Of a stretch of 64,000 bases of DNA, positions 47,692-56,089 are shown piece after piece. Made by a program: the position numbers and the translations under genes. The DNA comes from JASHVB01 sp035523995 (lineage in GTDB: Bacteria; Pseudomonadota; Alphaproteobacteria; Acetobacterales; Acetobacteraceae). Location of the stretch: the NCBI GenBank assembly GCA_035523995.1, contig DATKPQ010000193.1, positions 14,518 to 78,517 on the forward strand. Reading direction: 5' to 3'. Position 1 is the first letter of the stretch; every line of letters starts with the position of its first letter. The notes below the pieces were generated by a model. It was not told the origin of the DNA. It saw only the letters and a program-made list of their open reading frames with translations, and did no database searches.

Positions 47692-48995
47692 ACCGCTATC
47701 GCGCCGATCCGGCGGCCGTGCGTGCCTTGGTGCGAGACGATGCGGTGCATCGCGACGTCTATACCGATCCGGAGATATTCCGCCTGGAAATGGAACGGCT
47801 GTGGCCGCGAACCTGGATTTATGCCGGCCATGCCAGCCAGATTCCGGCCGCAGGCGATTTCATCACCGGCGATATCGGCACGGTGCCAGTGCTGATGATT
47901 CGCCAGCCGGATGGCAGCGTGCGCGTGCTACGCAATCGCTGCGCCCACAAGGGTGCGAAGGTGGTTTCGGACTGGTCCGGCAATACTGGCCGCTTCATCC
48001 GCTGTCCGTACCATAATTGGAGCTATCGCACGGACGGCTCGATCGCCGCCATTCCGCTGCGCCAGGGGTATGATGGCACCGGTTTCGCAAATTGTGAGGC
48101 CGTGCGCGGACTGCGGCCGGTGGCCACCGAAGTTTACCGCGGCTTCGTATTTGCCCGCCTGAGCGACGACGGCCCGGGGTTCCACGACTTTTTCGGCGAC
48201 TCGCTGTCGTCGATCGACTACATGGTGGACCGCTCGCCCGAAGGCGAAATGGAAGTGGCTGGCGGCGTGCTGCGCTACATGCACGACAGCAACTGGAAGA
48301 TGTTCGTCGAGAACCTGAACGACGCGATGCACCCGATGGCGGCGCACGAGTCCTCGGCGGGCACGGCGAAGGAATTATGGGCGGACCAGCCGGCCGATGC
48401 GCCCAAGCCGATGGCGATCGAGCAATTGGTGCCCTTTGCCGGCAGCTACGACTTCTTCGACAAGATGGGCGAACGGGTGTTCGCCAACGGCCATTCCTTT
48501 TCCGGCGCGCATTTTTCCATCCATTCGTCCTATGCCGCGGTACCGGATTATGAAGCCGCCATGCAGCGTGCCTATGGCAAGGCGCGGGCGAAGGACATCC
48601 TGGGAACGGTGCGCCACAACACAGTCTATTATCCCAGCCTGACGGTCAAAGGCGCAATTCAGACGATCCGTGTTGCGCGCCCGATCGCCGTGGACAAAAC
48701 GCTGATTGAAAGTTACAGCTTCCGCCTGAAAGGCGCGCCCGACATCTTCTTCAAGCGCAACGTCACCTATACGCGGCTGATCAACTCGCCGATGTCGGTG
48801 GTAGGGCACGACGACCAGCAGTGCTACCGGCTGATCCAGGAAGGCCTCGCCGCGGACGGGAATGAGTGGATCAGCCTGCATCGCGATTACCGAGCAGAGG
48901 AACGGAACGCGCGCGACCTGACGGTGAACGGCACCAGCGAAATCTCCATGCGCAACCAGTTCCGCGCCTGGGTGCATTTCATGGGGGCCGCATGA
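47688..48995 (+). CDS. Rieske aromatic ring-hydroxylating dioxygenase, alpha subunit
   Basis: A 435-residue oxygenase large subunit. The Rieske [2Fe-2S] ligands are Cys85-x-His87 and Cys106-xx-His109 in NRCAHKGAKV and IRCPYHNWSY. The catalytic iron site is in NLNDAMHPMAAHESS (His215 and His220, with Asp later in the domain). It would add dioxygen to an aromatic or heteroaromatic ring. Overlaps at both ends (ATGA with iorB-like and with the beta subunit) show strict operon structure. No ferredoxin or reductase component is in the window, so electrons must come from elsewhere. An indole-acetate-type substrate is inferred from context. Confidence 0.92.
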   Translation: MNRYRADPAAVRALVRDDAVHRDVYTDPEIFRLEMERLWPRTWIYAGHASQIPAAGDFITGDIGTVPVLMIRQPDGSVRVLRNRCAHKGAKVVSDWSGNTGRFIRCPYHNWSYRTDGSIAAIPLRQGYDGTGFANCEAVRGLRPVATEVYRGFVFARLSDDGPGFHDFFGDSLSSIDYMVDRSPEGEMEVAGGVLRYMHDSNWKMFVENLNDAMHPMAAHESSAGTAKELWADQPADAPKPMAIEQLVPFAGSYDFFDKMGERVFANGHSFSGAHFSIHSSYAAVPDYEAAMQRAYGKARAKDILGTVRHNTVYYPSLTVKGAIQTIRVARPIAVDKTLIESYSFRLKGAPDIFFKRNVTYTRLINSPMSVVGHDDQQCYRLIQEGLAADGNEWISLHRDYRAEERNARDLTVNGTSEISMRNQFRAWVHFMGAA

Positions 48996-49456
48996 CCGAG
49001 GCCGAGATCGTTCGCTTCCTGTACCACGAGGGGCGGTTGCTGGATGAGAAACGCTGGGACGAATGGTACTCCTTGTTCTGTGAAGACGGGCATTACTGGG
49101 TACCGCTGACGCGCAACCAGCCGGATGCCGAGTTTCACACGTCTTTGGCCTATGAGGACAGGCTATTGCTGCGGCTACGCATCGAGCGCCTCCGCCGACG
49201 GCCGCCTTCGCAGCATCCGGAAAGTTGGAGCCAGCACGTGCTGCAGGTGCCGGAGATCGAAGGCCAGGACGGGGATTGTTGGATCACGCGAACCGCGTTC
49301 TTCTATGCGGAATCGCGTGGCGACGCGATGCAGATGCTGACCGGTGTGGCCCTGCACAATCTGGTGGAGCAGGAGGGCACGCTGCGGATCAGGTTGAAAC
49401 GGGTGAATTTGGTGAATTGCGACGCCGCGCTGCCGTCGATTCAGTTGTTCCTGTAA
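48992..49456 (+). CDS. Aromatic ring-hydroxylating dioxygenase, beta subunit
   Basis: A 154-residue NTF2-fold small subunit that stabilises the alpha3beta3 hexamer. It begins EAEIVRFLYHEGRLLDEKRW and has the family core DEWYSLFCEDGHYWVPLTRN, then SLAYEDRLLLRLRIERL and TAFFYAESRGDAMQMLTG. ATG 48992 overlaps the alpha stop. Its TAA is followed by a repeat and then the thiolase gene. Confidence 0.9.
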   Translation: MTEAEIVRFLYHEGRLLDEKRWDEWYSLFCEDGHYWVPLTRNQPDAEFHTSLAYEDRLLLRLRIERLRRRPPSQHPESWSQHVLQVPEIEGQDGDCWITRTAFFYAESRGDAMQMLTGVALHNLVEQEGTLRIRLKRVNLVNCDAALPSIQLFL

Positions 49457-49481
49457 GCGCACTTTGCGAGAAGCCCATCAA

Positions 49482-49519
49482 ATGTCATTGCTTCGTCGCT
49501 GCGCTCCTCGCAATGACAT
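49482..49519. repeat. REP-like repeat, copy 6 (short, loop lost)
   Basis: Arms AATGTCATTG and CAATGACAT frame TTCGTCGCTGCGCTCCTCG; only the outer arms remain. Confidence 0.85.
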
Positions 49520-49561
49520 GGGTGGAGCTTGCCTCCCGGCTTCGATGATTTCGCACGCCCG

Positions 49562-50725
49562 ATGATCGCACACCCCTATGACAATGTCGCCCTCTGCTGC
49601 CCGGTGACGGAACCCTATGTCCGCCGTTCGGAGCATGATGCGGCGTGGTTCCTTGCCCGCACCCTGCAGCGCCTGCTTGACTCGGCCGGCATCGAGAAAT
49701 CCGCTATCGACGGCCTGTGCGTTTCCAGCTTTACCTTGCATCCCGACACCGCTGTCGGTTTCACCCAGTATGCCGGCCTGTCGCCGCGTTTCCTGGAATG
49801 GCTGCCGATGGGCGGAGCCTGTGGCATCGTCGCTCTGCGCCGGGCCGCGCGCGCAGTGCAGGCGGGCGATGCGGAGGTCGTCGCGTGCATCGCCGGCGAC
49901 ACCGCCAACGAAACCAGCTTCCGAGACCTGGTCGCCAACTTCAGCAGCTTTTCGCGCGACGCAGTGTATCCCTATGGCGCCGGCGGTCCCAACGCCAGCT
50001 TCGCGCTGATCGCCGACGCCTTCATGCGCGCAACCGGGGCGACGCGCGAGGATTTCGGCAAGCTCGCCGTTGCCCAGCGTGCCAATGCACAGCGCAATCC
50101 GCTGGCCTTGTTGCGTGGGCCACTGACGCTGGACCAATACCTCGCGTCGCGTCCCATTTCCGAACCACTGCACCTGCTGGATTGCGTCATGCCGTGCGCC
50201 GGGGCCGACGGTTTCCTGGTCATGCCGGAACCCCGCGCCCGCAAATTGAACCTGCCCTTCGTCCGCGTCCTGGGTGCGATCGAACGCCACAACGCCTTTC
50301 CCGACGATCCCGTGCAGTTGCGCGGCGGTTGGGCGATGGACCGCGACGCTTTGTGGACGCAGGCGGGCATTGGTCCGCGCGATGTGCAGATGGTGCAAAC
50401 CTATGACGACTACCCGGTTATTTCGATGCTGCAATTCGAGGGGCTCGGCCTGTGTGCGCCTCGCGAGGCGCCCGATTTCGTGCGTCGGCACGATTTTACC
50501 ATTGAGGGCAGCGTGCCGCACAATACCGGCGGCGGTCAATTGTCGATGGGACAGGCGGGCGCCGCCGGCGGCTATCTAGGGCTGGTGGAGGCGACGCGTC
50601 AGGTATTGGGGCTGGCTGAAGGGCGCCAGGTGCGGAACGCGGAACACGCGCTGGTCAGCGGCTTCGGCATGATCAATTACGACCGCGGCCTGTGCACCGC
50701 CGCCGCCGTTTTGGGGCGCGCATGA
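49562..50725 (+). CDS. Thiolase-family acyltransferase (SCP2-type)
   Basis: A 387-residue thiolase-like protein (TTG 49529 would add 11 residues; no good ribosome site decides). It has GLCVSSFTLHPDTAVGFTQY, LPMGGACGIVALRRAARAV with the nucleophile Cys in GGACG, YPYGAGGPNASFALIADAFM and the late GSVPHNTGGGQLSMGQAGAA. The pairing with a DUF35 OB-fold protein at the next position is typical of non-canonical thiolases or aldolases acting on CoA esters. Likely role: CoA-dependent chain or ring cleavage late in the pathway. Confidence 0.85.
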   Translation: MIAHPYDNVALCCPVTEPYVRRSEHDAAWFLARTLQRLLDSAGIEKSAIDGLCVSSFTLHPDTAVGFTQYAGLSPRFLEWLPMGGACGIVALRRAARAVQAGDAEVVACIAGDTANETSFRDLVANFSSFSRDAVYPYGAGGPNASFALIADAFMRATGATREDFGKLAVAQRANAQRNPLALLRGPLTLDQYLASRPISEPLHLLDCVMPCAGADGFLVMPEPRARKLNLPFVRVLGAIERHNAFPDDPVQLRGGWAMDRDALWTQAGIGPRDVQMVQTYDDYPVISMLQFEGLGLCAPREAPDFVRRHDFTIEGSVPHNTGGGQLSMGQAGAAGGYLGLVEATRQVLGLAEGRQVRNAEHALVSGFGMINYDRGLCTAAAVLGRA

Positions 50726-51027
50726 TCCGCCTGCAACGCTGCGCCGATTGCGGCCGTGCGCAATATCCGCCGCGCGAAGTTTGCGGTACGTGCCTGTCCG
50801 AGCGGCTGAATTGGGACTGCGGTGATTCGCTGCCGGGCCACGTGCTGGCGCGCACCGTATTGCACCATAGCAACGAACCGGCGATGCGCGCGCGACTGCC
50901 GCTGACGATTGGCCTGGTGCAATTCGACGCGGGTCCCGTGGCGGTATGTCTCCTTGCCGATACGATCGTGCCCGGCGATGCCGTCCGGATACGGTTCAAC
51001 GCCGATGCGTTGCTGGAGGCCGCATGA
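50722..51027 (+). CDS. DUF35 OB-fold acyl-CoA-associated protein
   Basis: A 101-residue partner protein. A rubredoxin-like zinc ribbon (LQRCADCGRAQYPPREVCGT then C) is followed by a short OB fold (GHVLARTVLHHSNEPAMRAR, LPLTIGLVQFDAG). Such proteins bind CoA esters and form complexes with the adjacent thiolase-like subunit. The ATG overlaps the thiolase stop and its own stop overlaps the SDR start. Confidence 0.85.
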   Translation: MIRLQRCADCGRAQYPPREVCGTCLSERLNWDCGDSLPGHVLARTVLHHSNEPAMRARLPLTIGLVQFDAGPVAVCLLADTIVPGDAVRIRFNADALLEAA

Positions 51028-51743
51028 AACGCGCCCTTGTTACGGGGGGCAGTACGGGGATCGGGCTGGCGATCTGCCAGGCGTTGCTGGATGCGGAATA
51101 CGACGTTGTTTCGCTGGACCGGCAACCGGCGACGACCGTGCGTGCCCGCCTTCGCCATGTCACGGTCGATCTGTCGGATGAAACGGCAACACGGCAGGCC
51201 GCGGCGGAGGCTACGCGCGAACCCATTACTACGGTGGTACACAATGCCGGCGCTATTCGATCCGCGTTGGTAGATCAGGCAACGACGGGCGACCTGATGG
51301 AACTGTCGCGCCTGCATCTCGGGGCGGCACTGGTGCTGGTGCAAGCGGCGCTGCCGGCGATGCGGTCGGCGCGGTTCGGACGAATCGTGTTGATTTCGTC
51401 GCGGTCGGCGCTGGGGCTGGCGACGCGTACGGCGTATTCGGCCACCAAGGCCGGACTGATTGGCATGACCCGGACCTGGGCGCTGGAGCTTGGGCCGGAC
51501 GGCATTACGGTGAATGCGATCGCGCCGGGGCCGATCGCAGGCACCGCGATGTTTCATGATGTGCTGCCGGCGGGAGATCCTCGCGTTGAGGCGCTGGCCC
51601 GGACGATTCCCGTCCGCCGGCTGGGCCAACCGCAGGATGTCGCGCGGGCGGTGATGTTCCTGGTTGATCCGGGGAGCAGTTTTATTACGGGGCAGACGCT
51701 GTTTGTGTGCGGGGGGACGAGCGTGGGGAGTCTCGCGTTATAG
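51024..51743 (+). CDS. Short-chain dehydrogenase/reductase
   Basis: A 239-residue SDR. Cofactor motif TGGSTGIGLAICQAL, NAG motif VVHNAGAIR, catalytic Ser in LISSRSALG, YxxxK as YSATKAG and the following VNAIAPGPIAGTAM. Asp36-type SLDRQPATT suggests NAD use. Last gene of the operon that starts at 43133. Likely oxidises a 3-hydroxyacyl-CoA or ring alcohol. Confidence 0.88.
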   Translation: MKRALVTGGSTGIGLAICQALLDAEYDVVSLDRQPATTVRARLRHVTVDLSDETATRQAAAEATREPITTVVHNAGAIRSALVDQATTGDLMELSRLHLGAALVLVQAALPAMRSARFGRIVLISSRSALGLATRTAYSATKAGLIGMTRTWALELGPDGITVNAIAPGPIAGTAMFHDVLPAGDPRVEALARTIPVRRLGQPQDVARAVMFLVDPGSSFITGQTLFVCGGTSVGSLAL

Positions 51744-51776
51744 GACGTTATCCCAGGCGAAACGCAGCAGAGCCTA

Positions 51777-52871
51777 TCAAGCACGAAGCCCGCCATCACG
51801 CAGCAGTGGCAGCACCGTGTCTAGGAAATACGGCAGTTCACTCTTGTAATTCACAAATGACAGCGCCACACCTGCGAACCCCACTTCGCTGATCGCTACC
51901 AACTCCTCGGCAATCCGTTGCGGCGTGCCAACCAGCGGATAGGTACCGGCGCCGCCAACGAAGCGCTTGCGATGAAGGCGATAGGCTTCGGGATCATGCG
52001 AGCCGGAGAACTTCGCTTTGTTCCCCATGTAATGGTCCGCGCCCGCGGTATCCTCCATCTCCACCGCATAATACTCGTAATACCGTTCTGCCTCCTGCTG
52101 TGACGGCCGGCATACCACGTGGCATGTGGTGTAGACTCCCACCTCGCGGCCCGCCGCGGCTGCGCGTTGCCGCATGTCCTCGATCTGCACGCCACTTGTG
52201 CCAATCTCCACGAACGTCGTGAACAAACAGTCGGCGGCACGGGCGGCGAACTCGCGGCCCGGCGGTGAAAACGCGGCATTCAAGGTCAGCGGGCGGGGCC
52301 GTTGCACCGGCAGCGGCTTTCCTGACACGCCGCGCAAATCATAATATCGTCCTTTGAAATCGAACGGCCCTTGCTCGGTATAGATACGACTAAGAATTTC
52401 AAACCATTCCAGCCCCTGCCCGTAACGGTCCTCGATCATCTCCAGCCCGAAGCAACCGAACTCCTCCGGGTTCCAGCCGCAGACGATGTTCAGCCCGGCG
52501 CGCCCGCCGCTGGCATGGTCGATCGTCGTCAGAGCCTTGGCCGCGAACACGGGGTGCACCATCGGCACATGCACCGTTGCGAACAATGCGATTTGCTCGG
52601 TCAACCCCGCCAGGGCCGCGGCTTCCGTCAGCGTCTCGAACGACCATTCGCGCGAATTCGTCACCCCCCCGAAGCCGCGCCAGCGCGCGATCGGAAGGAA
52701 GAACTCCAACCCCGCGCGATCAGCCATCTGCGCCACGGCCACCACGTCCGGCCATTCCGCCCGCCAGCGTTCCGGCACGCGAGTCAGCGTCAGGCCGCCG
52801 TCGGCGTTGGCGGAAAACACCCCCAGCTTCAGCAGGTTGGGGCCGCGCATCGGGTTGGCACGCTGTCGCAT
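51777..52871 (-). CDS. LLM-class flavin-dependent monooxygenase (RutA-like)
   Basis: A 364-residue luciferase-like monooxygenase. ATG 52871 has GGAGAG seven bases upstream. Features: KLGVFSANADGGLTLTRVPE, FFLPIARWRGFGGVTNSREW, TTIDHASGGRAGLNIVCGWN and FDFKGRYYDL. This group uses reduced FMN from a separate reductase and often cleaves amide or lactam rings (RutA) or oxidises small sulfones. It is transcribed away from the bifunctional monooxygenase gene with copy B of the shared motif between them, so it belongs to the same regulon. An earlier in-frame extension runs into the divergent gene and is rejected. Confidence 0.87.
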   Translation of the reverse strand: MRQRANPMRGPNLLKLGVFSANADGGLTLTRVPERWRAEWPDVVAVAQMADRAGLEFFLPIARWRGFGGVTNSREWSFETLTEAAALAGLTEQIALFATVHVPMVHPVFAAKALTTIDHASGGRAGLNIVCGWNPEEFGCFGLEMIEDRYGQGLEWFEILSRIYTEQGPFDFKGRYYDLRGVSGKPLPVQRPRPLTLNAAFSPPGREFAARAADCLFTTFVEIGTSGVQIEDMRQRAAAAGREVGVYTTCHVVCRPSQQEAERYYEYYAVEMEDTAGADHYMGNKAKFSGSHDPEAYRLHRKRFVGGAGTYPLVGTPQRIAEELVAISEVGFAGVALSFVNYKSELPYFLDTVLPLLRDGGLRA

Positions 52872-52903
52872 CGGCGGTCTCTCCGGGCTTGTCGGGCGGA
52901 AAT

Positions 52904-52921
52904 TAGTTGAGATATAAGAGA
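52904..52921 (+). promoter_or_regulatory. Shared 18-bp motif, copy B
   Basis: TAGTTGAGATATAAGAGA lies in the 100-base divergent spacer, 33 bases from the LLM start and 52 from the bifunctional monooxygenase start. A TTGTCG at 52889-52894 and TATAAG at 52913-52918 could also form a plus-strand promoter with 18-base spacing. Confidence 0.55.
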
Positions 52922-52973
52922 ACGGCCAGAGGGGCCGGAGGCACATGGACCGACCGACGCGGGCAGTTTGTTG

Positions 52974-55262
52974 ATGCGCATCGTCTGCGTGGGCGGCGGT
53001 CCGGCCGGCCTGTATTTCGCCATCCAGATGAAACGGCGCGATCCGTCGCACTATATCACGGTGATCGAGCGCAATCGCCCCTATGACACGTTCGGCTGGG
53101 GCGTGGTGTTTTCGGACGAGACGCTGCGCAACCTGGAAGGGGCCGATCCGCCGAGCAAGCAAGAGATCCTCGACAGTTTCGCCCATTGGGACGATATCGA
53201 TATTCACTTCAAGGGCCGCACCATAACGTCAGGTGGCCACGGATTCTGCGGCATCGAGCGCAAACACCTGCTGAACATCTTGCAGCATCGCGCCGAATCC
53301 CTTGGCGTGGAGCTTGTGTTCGAACGCGAGGTGGACGATCTGGCGGAATTCGCGGATGCCGATCTGATCGTGGGCGCCGACGGCATCAACAGCAAGATCC
53401 GCAATCGTTACGCGGCTTATTTCAAGCCTACCGTTCATGTGGCACAGAACCGCTTCGTCTGGCTTGGCACGCAACGTGTATTTGAAGCTTTCACCTTTAT
53501 TTTTATTGAAACCGAATGGGGATGGTTCCAGGCGCACGCCTATCGGTTCAACCAGGATACGTCCACGTTCATTATCGAGACGACAGATGCCAATTGGCGC
53601 GCGGCCGGGCTGGACCGCGCCGATGCGGCCGCCACGATAGCGTTTTGCGAGCAAGCGTTCGCGCCTTGGCTGGACGGGCACAGGCTGATGGCGAATATGA
53701 GCCATCTGCGCGGCTCGCACTGGCTGAATTTTCCCCGCGTCGCCAATGAGACCTGGGTGAAGGACAATATCGTTCTGGTCGGCGACGCTGCGCACTCGGC
53801 GCATTTTTCCATTGGTTCCGGCACCAAGCTGGCGCTAGAGGATGCGATTGCACTGGCACGCGCGTTCGATCGCCATGGCACGGACGTGCCTGCGGCGCTG
53901 GCCGCGTATGAGGCGGAACGCAAGATCGATGTGCTGCGTATTCAATCGGCTGCCCGCAATTCCACCGAATGGTTCGAGAATGTCGCGCGCTATGCCCGGT
54001 TGGAACCGGAGCAATTCGCGTATTCGTTGCTGACGCGCAGCCAGCGGATCAGCCATGAGAATCTGCGTTTGCGCGACCGGCCCTGGCTGGAAGGGGTGGA
54101 GCGCTGGTTGGCAGAGCATGCGGGGCATCCGACCAACCGTGCCATTCCGCCGATGTTTCTGCCGCTCCGGCTGCGCCAGATGCGGCTGGGCAACCGCGTC
54201 GTTGTGTCGCCGATGGCGACCTACAGCGCACTGAACGGCATGCCGAACGATTTCCATCTGGTGCATCTCGGGGCGCGGGCACTGGGCGGGGCGGGGCTGG
54301 TGTTCACTGAAATGGTCTGCGTCACCCCGCAGGGCCGCATCACGCCCGGTTGCGCCGGCCTGTGGTCCGAGGCGCAGATGGATGCCTGGGTGCGCATCGT
54401 CGAGTTCGTCCATCTGCAATCGGATGCGAAGATCTGTCTGCAACTCGGCCATTCGGGCCCGAAGGGATCGACGCAGCTTGGCTGGGAGAAGATGGATGCG
54501 CCACTGCCCGCCGGGAACTGGGAACTGATTGCGCCGTCGCCGATTCCCTGGAGCCCGTACAACCAGGTGCCCCGGTCGATGACGCGCGACGACATGGACG
54601 CGGTGCGCGACGCGTTCGTCACGGCAACGCAATACGGCCAGCGCGCCGGGTTCGACATGGTGGAACTGCATGCAGCGCACGGCTACCTGCTCTCGTCGTT
54701 CATCTCGCCACTGACCAACCAGCGCACCGACGAGCACGGTGGCTCGCTGCGCAACCGGTTGCGGTTTCCGCTGGACATATTCCGTGCCATGCGCGCGGTT
54801 TGGCCGGCGCACAAGCCGATGTCGGTGCGGATTTCCGCGACCGATTGGGTTGAAGGGGGCATAGTTCCCGCCGATGCGGTGGAAATCGCGCGCGCTTTTC
54901 TCGCGGAAGGCGTGGATCTGATCGATGTGTCGGCCGGCCAGACCTCGATCCAGGCCCAGCCGGTGTATGGCAGGATGTTCCAGACGCCGTTCGCCGACCG
55001 AATCCGCAACGAGGTAGGTATCGCCACCATGGCGGTTGGCAACATCACGGAGCCGGACCATCTGAACGCGATCATCGCTTCCGGGCGTGCGGACCTGTGT
55101 GCTTTGGCACGGCCGCATCTGTCCGATCCGCATTTCGCGCTGCGCGCCGCAGCCGGGCTTGGCTACAAGGAGCAATGGTGGCCGAAGCAGTATCTGGCGG
55201 GAAAGGCGCAGATAGAACGGCTGATCGGACGCGCCGATACGGACTATGCGGCTGTGATATGA
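52974..55262 (+). CDS. Bifunctional salicylyl-CoA 5-hydroxylase / 2-aminobenzoyl-CoA monooxygenase-reductase
   Basis: A 762-residue two-domain flavoenzyme. Residues 1 to about 380 are a PHBH-type FAD monooxygenase: RIVCVGGGPAGLYFAIQMKR, GVVFSDETLRNLE and the FAD/ribityl motif LVGDAAHSAHFSIGSGTKLA. From about 395 it is an Old Yellow Enzyme-type FMN reductase: LRLRQMRLGNRVVVSPMATY, VELHAAHGYLLSSFISPLTN and QRTDEHGGSLRNRLRF. The same fusion hydroxylates salicylyl-CoA, or hydroxylates and reduces 2-aminobenzoyl-CoA in the anthranilate pathway. With an isatinate-type route upstream, the latter is preferred. Its stop overlaps the next SDR gene. Confidence 0.88.
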   Translation: MRIVCVGGGPAGLYFAIQMKRRDPSHYITVIERNRPYDTFGWGVVFSDETLRNLEGADPPSKQEILDSFAHWDDIDIHFKGRTITSGGHGFCGIERKHLLNILQHRAESLGVELVFEREVDDLAEFADADLIVGADGINSKIRNRYAAYFKPTVHVAQNRFVWLGTQRVFEAFTFIFIETEWGWFQAHAYRFNQDTSTFIIETTDANWRAAGLDRADAAATIAFCEQAFAPWLDGHRLMANMSHLRGSHWLNFPRVANETWVKDNIVLVGDAAHSAHFSIGSGTKLALEDAIALARAFDRHGTDVPAALAAYEAERKIDVLRIQSAARNSTEWFENVARYARLEPEQFAYSLLTRSQRISHENLRLRDRPWLEGVERWLAEHAGHPTNRAIPPMFLPLRLRQMRLGNRVVVSPMATYSALNGMPNDFHLVHLGARALGGAGLVFTEMVCVTPQGRITPGCAGLWSEAQMDAWVRIVEFVHLQSDAKICLQLGHSGPKGSTQLGWEKMDAPLPAGNWELIAPSPIPWSPYNQVPRSMTRDDMDAVRDAFVTATQYGQRAGFDMVELHAAHGYLLSSFISPLTNQRTDEHGGSLRNRLRFPLDIFRAMRAVWPAHKPMSVRISATDWVEGGIVPADAVEIARAFLAEGVDLIDVSAGQTSIQAQPVYGRMFQTPFADRIRNEVGIATMAVGNITEPDHLNAIIASGRADLCALARPHLSDPHFALRAAAGLGYKEQWWPKQYLAGKAQIERLIGRADTDYAAVI

Positions 55263-56005
55263 TGAAGGCTGCCACGGGAAGGGCCATCGTCACCGGCGGT
55301 GCCAAGGGCATCGGCCTTGCCATTGCCCGCCGTCTTGCCGCCGATGGGGCCTCCATCGCGCTGATCGGCCGCGATACGGCGGCCCTTGAAACCGCAGCGG
55401 CCGAACTGCACGCGCATTATGTCGCCGCGGACGTCACGAACGCCGAAGCATTGCGCGACGCCATCGCCGCGCTCGGTCCGTGCGACATGCTGGTAAACAA
55501 TGCCGGTGCCGCGCTTTCGAATCCGTTCGCCCGCCACACGCTGAACGACTTTCAATCGATGCTCGCAGTGAACCTGCTGTCCGCGGTCACCGCGTGCCAG
55601 TGCGTGTTGCCACATATGCGCGCCCAGAGCTTCGGCCGTATTGTTAATATCGCCAGCACGGCTGGACTGAAAGGTTATCCCTATGTCACCGCTTATGCTG
55701 CGGCAAAGCATGCTTTGGTAGGGTTCACGCGTGCGCTTGCATTGGAAACCGTCAGAGACGGCATCACCGTCAACGCCGTGTGCCCCGGCTTCACGGATAC
55801 GGAGATGGTGGCTCGATCCGCCGCAACCATTGCCGCCGCAACCGGCCGCTCAGAGCAGGAGGCGCGAGCGCAACTGGCCGGCGCGAACCCGGCGGGGCGG
55901 CTGATCAAACCAGACGAAGTTGCGGCAGCCGTCGCATTCCTGTGCCGATGCGATACCGCTGCGATCACGGGCCAGGCGATCGCCGTCGCGGGTGGAGAGG
56001 CGTGA
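55259..56005 (+). CDS. Short-chain dehydrogenase/reductase
   Basis: A 248-residue SDR with TGGAKGIGLAIARRLA, NNAGAALSNPF, catalytic Ser in NIASTAGLKG, YAAAKHALVGF and VNAVCPGFTDTEMV. A second ATG at 55262 is equally possible. It is coupled to the bifunctional monooxygenase (ATGA) and likely handles the cyclohexenone-carboxyl-CoA or its hydroxyacyl-CoA product. Confidence 0.88.
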   Translation: MMKAATGRAIVTGGAKGIGLAIARRLAADGASIALIGRDTAALETAAAELHAHYVAADVTNAEALRDAIAALGPCDMLVNNAGAALSNPFARHTLNDFQSMLAVNLLSAVTACQCVLPHMRAQSFGRIVNIASTAGLKGYPYVTAYAAAKHALVGFTRALALETVRDGITVNAVCPGFTDTEMVARSAATIAAATGRSEQEARAQLAGANPAGRLIKPDEVAAAVAFLCRCDTAAITGQAIAVAGGEA

Positions 56006-56036
56006 CATGGCGATACGAACCGTCAGGCGCGCACGT

Positions 56037-56052
56037 GAAGAGATATAATAAC
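56037..56052 (+). promoter_or_regulatory. Shared motif, copy C (shorter)
   Basis: GAAGAGATATAATAAC shares the core GAGATATAA with copy B. It includes a TATAAT that may simply be a -10 element for the RidA-like gene starting at 56090. Confidence 0.4.
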
Positions 56053-56089
56053 TGGCCATTATCAATGGCCCGCATTCGGGAAGGATTGA

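Noticed and set aside
53835..55175. Minus-strand frame of 446 codons opposite the bifunctional monooxygenase
   Set aside because: His/Arg-rich shadow of the OYE domain with no motif; the plus strand encodes a clear two-domain enzyme.
52974..55262. FAD monooxygenase-OYE joint as an artefactual fusion of two genes
   Set aside because: Natural fusions with this same domain order are known for salicylyl-CoA and 2-aminobenzoyl-CoA enzymes, and the frame is continuous.
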